A stretch of 47,034 nt of DNA from JBKJZO01 sp046715235 (GCA_046715235.1 JBKJZO010000167.1:1-47034); one strand, 5' to 3'; shown: positions 16,209-24,494, counted from the stretch's first letter. The notes: generated from the sequence alone by a model not told the origin. Numbers and translations: made by a program.

Positions 16209-17005
16209 TGGCGCGCCGCGCCGATGCGCCGCGCCACCCGCGAGGCGAACACTCCGGCGCCGAAACCGTTGTCGATGTTGCAGACGACGACGCCGGGCGC
16301 GCAGGAGTTGAGCATCGCGAGCAATGCTGCGAGACCGCCGAACGATGCGCCGTACCCCACGCTGGTCGGTACGGCGACGATCGGCGTACCGACGAGACCG
16401 CCTACCGCGGAGGGCAACGCGCCTTCCATGCCGGCCACGACGATGAGTACGTCGGCTGCTTCGAGTTCGGCGCGGGAGGCGACCAGACGGTGGATGCCGG
16501 CGACGCCGACGTCAGTGACGCGGGTGGCGCCCGCGCCGAAAACGCGGGCGACGAAGGCGGCCTCCGCCGCGACCGGCTCGTCCGACGTACCGGCGGAGAC
16601 GACGCACACGATGCCGCACGGCTCGGGCAGCGCGCCGACGGCGATCGCACCGGACCGGTCGTCGACGCTGAGCTGGTCGCCCCACGCGGCCTGCAAGGCT
16701 TCGACTGCACCGTCTGGGGCGCGCGTGACGAGAGCGGGCCGGGCCGTATCGGCACGCAACGAGTGCACGATGGCGACGATCTGGGCCGGCGTCTTGCCCG
16801 CCCCGTAGACGACCTCGGGATCGCCGGTGCGCAGGCCGCGATGCCCGTCGACACGCGCAAAGCCCAGGTCGTCGTACCCGGTGCCGGTCAGCGCAGGCGT
16901 CGCGAGGGTGAGGAGCGCCTGGTCGACCGACAGCGAACCGGTCGCCACCGAGTCGAGCAACCCGCGCACCTCGTCGCGATCCACGGTCCTCCTTCGGGAC
17001 GGCAC
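16205..17005 (-). CDS. larB: Pyridinium-3,5-biscarboxylic acid mononucleotide synthase LarB
   Basis: LarB carboxylates nicotinic acid adenine dinucleotide and releases AMP, the first step to the nickel-pincer cofactor. 266 residues. The C-terminal half resembles PurE/AIR carboxylase (VVSAGTSDEPVAAEAAFVA; GMEGALPSAVGGLVGTPI; PTSVGYGASFGGLAALL). The GTG at 17005 has a GAGGG upstream; an internal GTG at 16984 has AAGGAGG only three bases away, so the start may be 7 codons shorter. Neither larE nor larA is in the window. Confidence 0.92.
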   Translation of the reverse strand: MPSRRRTVDRDEVRGLLDSVATGSLSVDQALLTLATPALTGTGYDDLGFARVDGHRGLRTGDPEVVYGAGKTPAQIVAIVHSLRADTARPALVTRAPDGAVEALQAAWGDQLSVDDRSGAIAVGALPEPCGIVCVVSAGTSDEPVAAEAAFVARVFGAGATRVTDVGVAGIHRLVASRAELEAADVLIVVAGMEGALPSAVGGLVGTPIVAVPTSVGYGASFGGLAALLAMLNSCAPGVVVCNIDNGFGAGVFASRVARRIGAARQ

Positions 17006-17069
17006 TCGGCCCTCGTTATACTCGCCCGCGCCCTACAGGCTGACCCGCCCACCACGCCAGAGGCTATTC

Positions 17070-17570
17070 GTGCCGGTTGCTGACAGCACTGCGAAGACGC
17101 TCGCCGCGGTTGCCATCCTGGTGGCCGTTCTCGCGCTGGGTCTGACGATCGGCATGCTGGTCGCGCTGCGCCGGATGCGCGTCGCCTACTCCGTGCTGCA
17201 GGGCGGCAAGGGTCACGACGACTTCGTGACGCTGGTCAACCACCACGGCCGCGCGGTCAGCGACCTGCGCGGCGAGGTGGAGGACATGAACGCCCGGGTC
17301 GGCAAGCTCTCGGTCGAGATCTCCGACGCGCTGCGGCACGTCGCGGTCGTGCGGTACGACGCGTTCCCCGACATGGGCGGGCGGCTGTCCTTCTCCGCGG
17401 CGTTGCTCGACGACGAGGGCGACGGACTCGTCCTGACGAGCATCAACGGCCGCTCGGAGACCCGCACCTACGCCAAGGGAGTGAAGTCAGGTCGCAGCGA
17501 CCACCAGCTCTCGCCTGAGGAGACACAGGCGATCGGCTACGCGACCCGTGGTGCGCGGGCGGGGGCGTGA
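17070..17570 (+). CDS. DUF4446 membrane-anchored protein
   Basis: 166-residue protein with an N-terminal membrane segment (AAVAILVAVLALGLTIGMLV, about residues 11-30), a short coiled coil (LRGEVEDMNARVGKLSVEI) and a compact C-terminal domain (HVAVVRYDAFPDMGGRLSFS, LLDDEGDGLVLTSINGR) characteristic of DUF4446. Function unknown in the family. The GTG at 17070 has AGAGG upstream. The stop overlaps the pheA start by 4 nt, a coupling that suggests co-expression with phenylalanine synthesis but not a shared function. Confidence 0.8.
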   Translation: MPVADSTAKTLAAVAILVAVLALGLTIGMLVALRRMRVAYSVLQGGKGHDDFVTLVNHHGRAVSDLRGEVEDMNARVGKLSVEISDALRHVAVVRYDAFPDMGGRLSFSAALLDDEGDGLVLTSINGRSETRTYAKGVKSGRSDHQLSPEETQAIGYATRGARAGA

Positions 17571-18505
17571 CCACTCCTCCCACCCGCCTGGCCTACCTCG
17601 GCCCTCCCGGGACGTTCACCGAGGCGGCGCTGCTGACGGTGCCCGAGGCGCGCTTCGGCGCCTTCGACCCGCGGCCGACGATCGCCGACGCGCTGGCCGC
17701 CGTACGCGCGGGCGAAGCCGACATGGCGATGGTGCCGCTGGAGAACTCCATCGAGGGGTCGGTCAACCTCACGTTGGACGAGCTGGCGTTCGGCCCCGAT
17801 GAGCTGGCGATCCGGCGCGAGGTGCTGCTGCCGATCACGATCTCGCTGCTGGCGCGCCCCGGCGTGCGGCTGGAGGAGATCACGGCCGTGCTGTCGATGC
17901 CGCACGGCGCGGCGCAGTGCCGCGCCTGGTTGGCCGCCAACCTGCCGTCGGCAGTAATCGAAGCGACGACGTCGACGGCGGCGGCCGCTCGGCAGGTGGC
18001 GCTCTCGGACGAACCCCTGGCTGCTCTGGGCGCGCCGATCGCCGCCGCGGAGTACGGCATCGAGGTGCTCGTCGACGGCGTCGGCGACAACCCGAATGCG
18101 ATGACCCGCTTCATCCTGGTGGGCCGCGCCGACGAGGCCCCGCCCGCGCCGACGGGTGGCGACCGCACGTCCGCGGTCGTCTTCATCGGTGACGACCATC
18201 CGGGTGCGCTGTTGGAGCTGTTGGAGGAGTTCGCCGTACGCGGGGTCAACCTCACCCGGATCGAGTCGCGGCCCACGAAGCAGGGCATGGGGCGCTACTG
18301 CTTCTTCGTGGACGCCGAAGGTCACGTCGCGGACTCGCGGGTGGGCGAGGCGCTCATGGGGCTCAAGCGCCGCTGCGCCGACGTTCGCTTCCTCGGCTCG
18401 TACGCACGAGCTGACGCCAACCCCGGGCCGGTGCCCGCCGGCGTACGTGAAGAAGACTTCGCCGACGCCGCCACCTGGCTAAAGAAAATCCGCACCGGCA
18501 CCTAG
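17567..18505 (+). CDS. pheA: Prephenate dehydratase
   Basis: Converts prephenate to phenylpyruvate in phenylalanine synthesis. 312 residues, monofunctional (no chorismate mutase domain). The catalytic domain begins YLGPPGTFTEAA, has PLENSIEGSV and the TRF motif at residues 180-182. An ACT regulatory domain spans about 203-280 with the phenylalanine-binding ESRP motif (233-236). In Streptomyces pheA is followed by serS and a HAD hydrolase gene; here a 2.6-kb accessory segment separates them. Confidence 0.93.
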   Translation: MTTPPTRLAYLGPPGTFTEAALLTVPEARFGAFDPRPTIADALAAVRAGEADMAMVPLENSIEGSVNLTLDELAFGPDELAIRREVLLPITISLLARPGVRLEEITAVLSMPHGAAQCRAWLAANLPSAVIEATTSTAAAARQVALSDEPLAALGAPIAAAEYGIEVLVDGVGDNPNAMTRFILVGRADEAPPAPTGGDRTSAVVFIGDDHPGALLELLEEFAVRGVNLTRIESRPTKQGMGRYCFFVDAEGHVADSRVGEALMGLKRRCADVRFLGSYARADANPGPVPAGVREEDFADAATWLKKIRTGT

Positions 18506-18558
18506 CTGCACCACCTACGAGTGCGGGGTCGCAACCGCCGCCCACCCTCACACCCCCG

Positions 18559-18651
18559 GCCTCGACTGGTGTGCAGTTTGGTACGCGGTGGTACGCCAGC
18601 TGAGCGTGGGCCGTCCACCCGGACCGTACGAAAGTGCACACCAGTCAAGGC
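18559..18651. repeat. Long imperfect palindrome between pheA and the AbiEi/DUF559 gene
   Basis: Arms 18559-18585 and 18625-18651 are reverse complements at 24 of 27 positions, with the core TGGTGTGCA/TGCACACCA perfect. A second short stem GGTGG/CCACC follows inside the 39-nt loop. It begins 53 nt after the pheA stop and ends 62 nt before the next gene. It has no T-run, and is much longer than a normal terminator. It could be a REP/MITE-like element, a regulatory site or a nuclease recognition site. Confidence 0.8.
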
Positions 18652-18713
18652 GTCCATCCACAGATGTGCTCGGCGACGTCTGACGAGTCCGGCCGCGAGG
18701 GATCGTTCTCCGC

Positions 18714-19640
18714 GTGACTGATCGCGTTGATGATGTTCCACCCACCTACCTGACCACCGCGCAGCTGCTGAACCGCGGCCTCACACGGAGGCAGTTGGAG
18801 AGTTTGTCTGCGTCGGAAGGGTCGGTTGACAGGGTCGCGCGGGGACTGTTCTTGGTCGGTGGCAGCGACGGGGGCTGGCACGATCGCGTCCGTCGCGCGC
18901 TCGGGCAGGCGGGTGCAGAAGCGGTCGTGGCACGAGAGACGGCCGCCCGCGTTCACGGACTCGCTGGGGCTCCTGCTCTCGCGGCGATCCAGCTTGCCGT
19001 TCCGCCGACTCGGCGGGCTCGCGACCTGGCGGGGGTCGACATCAAGCGAGCCGAACTCCCCGACGACGACGTGACCGTTGGGCAAGGGCTTGCGGTCACC
19101 ACTCCCCTGCGCACGGTTGTCGACTGTGCCCGCTACTCCGATGAGGTGACAGCCACCTGCCTGATCGAGTCGGCGTGCCGGTCCAACCTACTCACACTCG
19201 ACGACGTTGCAGCCCGACTCGATTCCCTCCGGCGTGCGCCGGGCGTTGTCTCCGCCAGGCTAGCGCTGGACCGTGCCGACCTCATGAGCGAGTCTCCGCT
19301 GGAGACGGCTGTGCGACTGACCCTGGTCAATGCCGGCCTCCCCACCCCGGTCCTCCAACTGCCGTTCGTGTGCGACGGCGTCTCCGGCCGGATCGATCTG
19401 GCGTATCCCGCCGCGATGCTCGGCGGCAACGGCGGCTACGTTGGTCTGGCGATCGAAGCGGACGGACGCGAGGCCCACACCGATCCGCAAGCGTTCGAAC
19501 GCGACCGGCTGCGTCAGACCGCGCTGGAAGACGCGCGATGGCTCGTGCGCCGGTTCACCGATCGGCAGGTGCGCCAAGCTCCGGCGTACGTCGTCGCCGC
19601 TGTTCAGCGCGCGATGGCCCGGGTTAGGGGACGCGGGTGA
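18714..19640 (+). CDS. AbiEi-like winged-helix plus DUF559 (Vsr-like endonuclease fold) protein
   Basis: 308-residue protein of a type common in actinobacteria. Residues about 12-60 look like the N-terminal helix-turn-helix seen in AbiEi-type antitoxins (LTTAQLLNRGLTRRQLESL). Residues about 185-300 resemble DUF559, a PD-(D/E)XK fold related to Vsr: SPLETAVRLTL, then GRIDLAYP and AIEADGREAH with the acidic residues of the motif. No AbiEii toxin gene is adjacent, so a classical type IV toxin-antitoxin role is unlikely; a DNA-binding nuclease is plausible but unproven. Only a GTG start (18714) is available. Its 3' end overlaps the sigma-factor scar by 17 nt. Confidence 0.7.
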   Translation: MTDRVDDVPPTYLTTAQLLNRGLTRRQLESLSASEGSVDRVARGLFLVGGSDGGWHDRVRRALGQAGAEAVVARETAARVHGLAGAPALAAIQLAVPPTRRARDLAGVDIKRAELPDDDVTVGQGLAVTTPLRTVVDCARYSDEVTATCLIESACRSNLLTLDDVAARLDSLRRAPGVVSARLALDRADLMSESPLETAVRLTLVNAGLPTPVLQLPFVCDGVSGRIDLAYPAAMLGGNGGYVGLAIEADGREAHTDPQAFERDRLRQTALEDARWLVRRFTDRQVRQAPAYVVAAVQRAMARVRGRG

Positions 19641-19747
19641 GCTTCTCGGGGTTGCGCACGATGCGTACGCCGACGACCTGGCCACCGAGCAGGTCCAGCG
19701 CCATCACCGCGCTCGGTACGCCGTGTTCCGCCGCTCACGTCCCCTCC
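19624..19747 (-). pseudogene. Scar of an ECF41-type sigma factor gene (start region plus C-terminal tail)
   Basis: On the minus strand, 19734 to 19624 encodes AAEHGVPSAVMALDLLGGQV followed by VGVRIVRNPEKLTRVP and a stop. This is the end of the SnoaL-like C-terminal extension of ECF41 sigma factors, including their conserved NPDKL-type motif. Just upstream lie a ribosome site GGAGGGG (19747-19741) and a GTG (19738), in a different frame from the tail. The simplest reading is one internal deletion that removed nearly the whole gene and shifted the frame, leaving promoter, ribosome site, start codon and the last 30-odd codons. Confidence 0.72.
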
Positions 19748-19774
19748 GACGACGCAGACTTGTGATCTGTGACA
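19748..19774 (-). promoter_or_regulatory. ECF41-type promoter reading into the sigma-factor scar
   Basis: On the minus strand: TGTCACA (19774-19768), a 16-base spacer, then CGTC (19751-19748). This equals the ECF41 promoter consensus as I recall it from published work. It would be the autoregulatory promoter of the deleted sigma gene. Confidence 0.65.
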
Positions 19775-19786
19775 CGCAGGCCCCAA

Positions 19787-19813
19787 TGTCACAGGCGCAG
19801 CGGCTGTCTCGTC
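19787..19813 (+). promoter_or_regulatory. ECF41-type promoter of the membrane protein-epimerase operon
   Basis: TGTCACA (19787-19793), a 16-base spacer and CGTC (19810-19813), identical in pattern to the opposite-facing copy 12 bp away. It lies about 50 nt before the membrane-protein start. It would be the target promoter of the lost sigma factor, or of a paralogue elsewhere. Confidence 0.68.
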
Positions 19814-19862
19814 ATCCCAGTGCAACAGCTGGCGGCGAGCAAAACGAGAGCAGGTGAACCGC

Positions 19863-20237
19863 GTGAAGCGTGTCCCCGCAATGACCGCGTACGCCGGCGG
19901 CGCGTTCCTCGTCATCAGCGGCCTGTGGGCGATGCTCGCCCCGCAGTCGTTCTACGATGCGGTCGCGACGTACCCGCCGTACAACAGGCATCTGATCCAC
20001 GACATCGGCGCGTTCATGACCGGCCTCGGCGCCGCGCTATTCCTCGGCCTTCGCTTCCGGCGGGCGATCACCGTCGCGCTCATCGGGAACGCCGTCGCCG
20101 CCGTCCTGCACGAGATCTCGCACATCGTCGACCGCGACCTGGGCGGCAAGAGCAGTGACCCCTTCACCATCGGCCTCATCGCCGTCGTGTTCGTCGTCGC
20201 AGCCGTATTGGCCACACGAGAGGACCAGGCGCCATGA
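19863..20237 (+). CDS. Four-helix membrane protein of the ECF41-linked operon
   Basis: About 124 residues with four hydrophobic segments: AYAGGAFLVISGLWAML, GAFMTGLGAALFLGL, ITVALIGNAVAAVLHEI and FTIGLIAVVFVVAAVLA. The charged loop HEISHIVDRDLGG between the last two could bind a ligand. Function unknown; it resembles small DoxX/DUF4267-like proteins but I cannot assign it. The GTG at 19863 has AGCAGG eight bases upstream; an in-frame GTG at 19854 is the other option. The stop overlaps the epimerase start by 4 nt. Confidence 0.72.
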   Translation: MKRVPAMTAYAGGAFLVISGLWAMLAPQSFYDAVATYPPYNRHLIHDIGAFMTGLGAALFLGLRFRRAITVALIGNAVAAVLHEISHIVDRDLGGKSSDPFTIGLIAVVFVVAAVLATREDQAP

Positions 20238-21112
20238 AAGTTCTTGTCGCCGGAGCACGCAGTGCGCTCGGCAGCCGCGCGGCAAAGCTGCTGACAGCCG
20301 ACGGTCACGAGGTCATCGGTCTGATCCGTTCCCAGGCCGGCCCCGGTTTCGTGACGGCCGACGTACTCGACCGCGACGCGGTGCGGCGAGTGGTCGAGCA
20401 GGCGCGCCCCGACGCGATCGTGCAGACGCTCAACGCGCTTCCGAAGAACGGGCCGAGCAAGTACGCCGACCTCGAGGCCACCGAGCGACTGCGCGATGAG
20501 GGCACCCGCAACCTGATTGCCGCAGCCCAAGCCGCGAGTGTCACGCGATACGTCGCCGAGAACTTCTTCTACGTCTACGGCAAGACCGAGCCCGGATCGC
20601 CTGCGGTGACTGAGGATTCCCCCCTCACCGGCACGCCGGGGCAGATCTCCGAGGACGAGCAGGTCCGGGCCGCGGGTGGCGTGGTGCTGCGCTGCGGGCT
20701 CTTCTACGGACCCGGCGTCGGCTCCACCGACTACCTGATCGAGCTGGTACGCCGGCGCCGCGCCCCCGCAGCGCGCGGCGCGGCCAACAAGAGCGCGTTC
20801 CTGCACATCGATGACGCCGCAGCAGCGGTCAAGGCCGCGCTCGACAACGGCACGCCGGGCAACGCCTACAACATCTGCGACGACGAGCCCGCTGGCCCGC
20901 ACGACTGGGTAAGGGCGATCGCGAGCCACATCGGCGCGCCCCCGCCCCGCGAGCTCCCGCCGGCGCTCATTCGCGTAGCCGCGGGCAGATACATGCGCGA
21001 CGCGCTGACTGGCAACCTCACGATGTCCAACGCCAAGGCCCGGCAGCAGCTGGGCTGGGTGCCGGCCTACCCGTCGATCCGCGACGGCGTGAAGACCCTC
21101 GCGACAAGCTGA
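20234..21112 (+). CDS. NAD-dependent epimerase/dehydratase family protein
   Basis: 292-residue extended SDR. Cofactor motif MKVLVAGARSALGSRAAKLL at the N-terminus and the FYVYGK active-site Tyr-x3-Lys-like motif near residue 112-116. It ends in a substrate-binding region with YNICDDEPAGPHDW. Epimerase or oxidoreductase genes are the usual partners of ECF41 sigma factors, and here the gene sits in the same transcript as an ECF41-type promoter and beside the sigma scar. Substrate unknown. Translationally coupled to the membrane protein upstream (ATGA). Confidence 0.82.
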   Translation: MKVLVAGARSALGSRAAKLLTADGHEVIGLIRSQAGPGFVTADVLDRDAVRRVVEQARPDAIVQTLNALPKNGPSKYADLEATERLRDEGTRNLIAAAQAASVTRYVAENFFYVYGKTEPGSPAVTEDSPLTGTPGQISEDEQVRAAGGVVLRCGLFYGPGVGSTDYLIELVRRRRAPAARGAANKSAFLHIDDAAAAVKAALDNGTPGNAYNICDDEPAGPHDWVRAIASHIGAPPPRELPPALIRVAAGRYMRDALTGNLTMSNAKARQQLGWVPAYPSIRDGVKTLATS

Positions 21113-21140
21113 TGCCTACCCCGCCGGATATCCTCGGCGG

Positions 21141-22412
21141 GTGATCGACCTCAAGCTGGTTCGCGACAATCCCGACGCCGTACGCCGATCGCAGCGTGTT
21201 CGGGGCGAGGCCGAGTCGCTCGTCGACGAGCTGCTCGCGGCTGACACCCGGCGCCGCGAGGCGGTACTCGCGGGTGACCGGCTGCGGGCCGAGCAGAAGG
21301 CACGCGGCCGCGGAGTCGCGCAGTTGCAGGGCGCCGACCGCACCGCGCTGCTGGCGGAGCTCGGCGAGCTGGCCGATGCGGTGAAGAAGGCTGAGGCGGA
21401 GCAGAACGACGCCGACGCCGCCGTCCGCGATCTGCACCTGCGCATCGGAAACCTTGTGTCCGACGGCGTGCCGGAGGGCGGGGAGGACGACTACGTCGTC
21501 CTGCACGAAGTCGGCCAAAGACGGGCGTTCGACTTCCCGATCCGCGACCACATCGAGCTCGGCGAGTTGCTGAAGGCGATTGACACAGAGCGCGGCGCAA
21601 AAGTCTCGGGAGCGCGGTTCTACTTCCTCACCGGTGTCGGCGCTCTGCTGGAGCTGGCCCTGGTGCAGATGGCGATGGCGCAGGCAACTGCAGCGGGCTT
21701 CACACCCGTCATCGCGCCCGCCCTGGTGAAGCCGGAAGTCATGGAGGGCACCGGATTCCTCGGCGCACACTCCGCCGAGGTTTACCGGCTCGCCGACGAC
21801 GACATGTACCTCGTCGGCACCAGCGAAGTCTCACTCGCGGGCATGCATATGAACGAGATCCTCGACCTGGGCGGCGCACCCAGGCGCTACGCGGCGTTCT
21901 CGTCCTGCTTCCGACGCGAGGCCGGCTCCTACGGCAAGGACACCCGCGGCATCATCCGCGTGCACTGGTTCGACAAGGTCGAGATGTTCTCGTTCTGCCC
22001 TCCGGATCAGTCGACCCAGGAGCATGAGCGTCTGCTGGCCTGGGAGGAGCGCTTCCTGCAGGACCTCGAGTTGCCGTATCGCGTCATCGACGTGGCGAGC
22101 GGCGATCTCGGTTCGTCGGCAACTCGCAAGTTCGACTGCGAGGCATGGCTGCCGAGCCAGGAGCGTTTCCTCGAGCTGACGTCGACGTCCAACTGCACCG
22201 ACTTTCAAGCCCGCCGCCTCGGCATTCGTTATCGCGGCGACGACGGCAAGCCGGCGCCGGTGCACACCCTCAACGGCACGCTGGTCGCCGTACCGCGCGT
22301 CATCGTCGCGTTGCTCGAGAACAACCAGCAGCCGGACGGATCCGTCGTGGTGCCCGCAGCCCTTCGTCCCTACCTCGGCGGCAGAGAGTTGCTGGAGCCC
22401 GCTTCGAAGTGA
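21141..22412 (+). CDS. serS: Seryl-tRNA synthetase
   Basis: Charges tRNA-Ser with serine. 423 residues: an N-terminal coiled-coil tRNA-binding arm (about residues 25-100), then a class II core. Motif 2 is visible as FSSCFRREAGSYGKDTRG, and motif 3 near the C-terminus as LENNQQPDGSVVVPAALRPY. The TSEVSLAGMH block binds serine/adenylate. GTG start at 21141 gives the normal MIDLKLVRDNPDAVR N-terminus. Stop and next start overlap (GTGA). Two tRNA-Ser genes lie further along the window. Confidence 0.96.
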   Translation: MIDLKLVRDNPDAVRRSQRVRGEAESLVDELLAADTRRREAVLAGDRLRAEQKARGRGVAQLQGADRTALLAELGELADAVKKAEAEQNDADAAVRDLHLRIGNLVSDGVPEGGEDDYVVLHEVGQRRAFDFPIRDHIELGELLKAIDTERGAKVSGARFYFLTGVGALLELALVQMAMAQATAAGFTPVIAPALVKPEVMEGTGFLGAHSAEVYRLADDDMYLVGTSEVSLAGMHMNEILDLGGAPRRYAAFSSCFRREAGSYGKDTRGIIRVHWFDKVEMFSFCPPDQSTQEHERLLAWEERFLQDLELPYRVIDVASGDLGSSATRKFDCEAWLPSQERFLELTSTSNCTDFQARRLGIRYRGDDGKPAPVHTLNGTLVAVPRVIVALLENNQQPDGSVVVPAALRPYLGGRELLEPASK

Positions 22413-23215
22413 CTCGGATCAAGCTGATCGCGACCGACATGGACGGCACGCTGCTGCGCAAGGGCGGCGTGGTCTCGCGACGCAACAAGGAGGCGTTGCG
22501 GGCCGCTCGCGACGCCGGCATCGAGGTCGTCCTCGTAACCGGCCGCCCGCCGCGGTGGGTCGACGAGACCGCGCGCGAGCTCGGGCTCGACGGAGTCGCG
22601 ATCTGCGCCAACGGCGCGATCCTCTACGACCTGGCGACCCGGCAAGTGCTGGCCGAGAACCTGTTGCCGGCTGACGTACTGCGCCGCTTCGTCGGAGCGC
22701 TGCGCGAAGTGCTGCCGGGCGTGGGATTTGGTTTCGAACGCAACGACGGCCTCGTGCTCGAACCGCACTTCCACTCGTTGTACGACGACGAGGAGGACGG
22801 CGTGCTCCGCCAGGCCGGCGACGCGTTGCTCGAGGCGCCGGTCGCCAAGCTGCTCGCCAGCCACCCCGATGTCGACTTCGAGAAGTTCCTCGTCGCGGCG
22901 GTCGAAGCTGCCGGCACCGATGCTGTCGTCACCCACTCAGGCGAGCACGGCCTGGTCGAGGTCAGCGCGACCGGCATCACCAAGGCGTTCGCCCTCGAAG
23001 CACTGTGCGCGGAGCGCGGCATCTCGGCCGACGAGGTCGTCGCGTTCGGCGACATGCCCAACGACGTCATGCTGCTGCACTGGGCCGGCCTGGGCGTCGC
23101 GGTCGAAAACGCTCATCCGGACGCGATCGACGCGGCCGACGAAGTGACCAAGAGCAACAACGAGGACGGCGTCGCGATCGTCGTGGAGCGGCTTTTGGCC
23201 CAGCGTTCGGCGTAG
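22409..23215 (+). CDS. HAD-superfamily (Cof-type) hydrolase
   Basis: 268-residue phosphatase of the HAD IIB/Cof type. Nucleophile and acid in DMDGT (residues 10-14), motif II in VTGRP, and the metal-binding GDMPNDVMLLHWAG motif near the C-terminus, with a C2B-type cap between. Such enzymes remove phosphate from sugar phosphates or flavin nucleotides; the substrate is unknown here. Directly coupled to serS through a GTGA overlap, an arrangement also found in Streptomyces. Confidence 0.88.
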   Translation: MTRIKLIATDMDGTLLRKGGVVSRRNKEALRAARDAGIEVVLVTGRPPRWVDETARELGLDGVAICANGAILYDLATRQVLAENLLPADVLRRFVGALREVLPGVGFGFERNDGLVLEPHFHSLYDDEEDGVLRQAGDALLEAPVAKLLASHPDVDFEKFLVAAVEAAGTDAVVTHSGEHGLVEVSATGITKAFALEALCAERGISADEVVAFGDMPNDVMLLHWAGLGVAVENAHPDAIDAADEVTKSNNEDGVAIVVERLLAQRSA

Positions 23216-23255
23216 GCGCCCAGTTTTGTCACACCCCGTCGCCAGACTGTCCGGC

Positions 23256-24437
23256 ATGGATCAGATAGCGCTCATCGTCATCGCCATGTCGTTCGGTGCC
23301 TTCGTCGCGGCCGCGCTCCTGCGGAGCCGGCGACGTCTCGACGCGGCACTGGCCTACGTCTCCACGGAGGCGCTGGCGCGCAACAGCGAGCAGTTCATGC
23401 GCCTCGCGACCAGCGAGCTCGACAACCGGCGCCAGGCCGTCGATCACCTCGTGTCACCGCTGCGTGAGTCGTTGGCAAATATGGAGGCGCAGCTGCGCGG
23501 TCTGGAGACCGCGCGCACGTCGGCCTACTCCGCGCTGACCGAGCAGGTGCGCTCACTGGGCGAGACGCAGGAGCGCCTTCGTGACTCCACACGCAGTCTC
23601 GCCGACGCCCTGCGGGCACCCAATGTTCGCGGCCGGTGGGGCGAGATGCAGCTGCGCCGGGTGGTCGAGCTGGCCGGCATGGTCGAGCACTGCGACTTCG
23701 TGGAGCAGGCGACGTCGAGCTCTCCTGACGGCGTACTTCGGCCCGATCTGGTCGTCCGGCTGCCCGGCGGCCGCAGCGTCGTCGTCGACTCGAAGGTGCC
23801 GCTGGCTGCCTACCTTGACGCCGCGGAATCCGACGACGACGGCGTACGCCGGGAGCGGTTGCGCGAGCATGCCCGGCGGCTCAAGGCGCATGTCGACGCG
23901 TTGGGCGCCAAGGCCTATTGGCAGCGGTTCGAGCCCTCACCCGACTACGTCGTCCTCTTCGTGCCCGGTGAGGCGTTCCTTGCCGGTGCCCTCGATCACG
24001 ACGCCGGGTTGCTTGAGTACGCCGTCGGCAAGGGCGTCGTCCTGTCGAGCCCGACCTCGCTGATCATGCTGCTCAAGGCGGTGGCGCTCGGATGGCGCGA
24101 GGAAGCGCTGGCCGCCAACGCCAAGCAGGTGTGCGAGGTTGGCAAGGAGCTCTATCTGCGGCTGTCGACGCTGGGTGGGCACATCGCGGGAGTCGGCCAG
24201 CAGCTCGACAAGGCAGTCGAGTCCTACAACAAGGCGGTGGGTTCGCTCGAGGGGCGGGTCTTGGTCACCGCGCGCAAGCTGCGCGACCTGCACGTCACCG
24301 ACACGGAGCTGACGGCGCCGGAGGTCGTCGACCGCAGGGCGAGAGCGGTACAGGCACCGGAGCTCGTTCTCCAGGAGTTGCTCCCGGGGGAGGTGTTGCC
24401 GAGCCGGGCGGAGCTCGAACTGGCGGCGTCGGCGTAG
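23256..24437 (+). CDS. rmuC: DNA recombination protein RmuC homologue
   Basis: 393-residue RmuC-family protein, thought to limit recombination at inverted repeats. An N-terminal membrane segment (IALIVIAMSFGAFVAAALL, residues 3-21) leads into a coiled coil (about 40-110). The nuclease-like core has NVRGRWGEMQLRRVVELAGM, VDSKVPLAAYLDA (the PD-(D/E)XK D-S-K) and SPTSLIMLLKAVALGWREE. The start at 23256 (MDQIAL) is chosen because it puts the membrane segment at the very N-terminus; an upstream GTG/TTG reading adds ten non-conserved residues. Convergent with bpa. Confidence 0.92.
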   Translation: MDQIALIVIAMSFGAFVAAALLRSRRRLDAALAYVSTEALARNSEQFMRLATSELDNRRQAVDHLVSPLRESLANMEAQLRGLETARTSAYSALTEQVRSLGETQERLRDSTRSLADALRAPNVRGRWGEMQLRRVVELAGMVEHCDFVEQATSSSPDGVLRPDLVVRLPGGRSVVVDSKVPLAAYLDAAESDDDGVRRERLREHARRLKAHVDALGAKAYWQRFEPSPDYVVLFVPGEAFLAGALDHDAGLLEYAVGKGVVLSSPTSLIMLLKAVALGWREEALAANAKQVCEVGKELYLRLSTLGGHIAGVGQQLDKAVESYNKAVGSLEGRVLVTARKLRDLHVTDTELTAPEVVDRRARAVQAPELVLQELLPGEVLPSRAELELAASA

Positions 24438-24494
24438 CGCGCGGCTGGGCTAGAGCCTGTCGAACAACTGCGCTCGGTCTTGTCGGCGGAGGCT

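Noticed and set aside
19768..19793. TGTGACA...TGTCACA as a CRP-like operator
   Set aside because: CRP sites have a 6-base spacer between TGTGA and TCACA; here the halves are much further apart, and the promoter reading explains both.
23227..23253. A third TGTCACA, upstream of rmuC
   Set aside because: After a 16-base spacer the next four bases are TCCG, not CGTC, so it does not fit the ECF41 promoter pattern.
24454..24494. AGCCT...AGGCT stem between the ends of rmuC and bpa
   Set aside because: Only five plus four pairs with large internal loops; too weak to call a bidirectional terminator.
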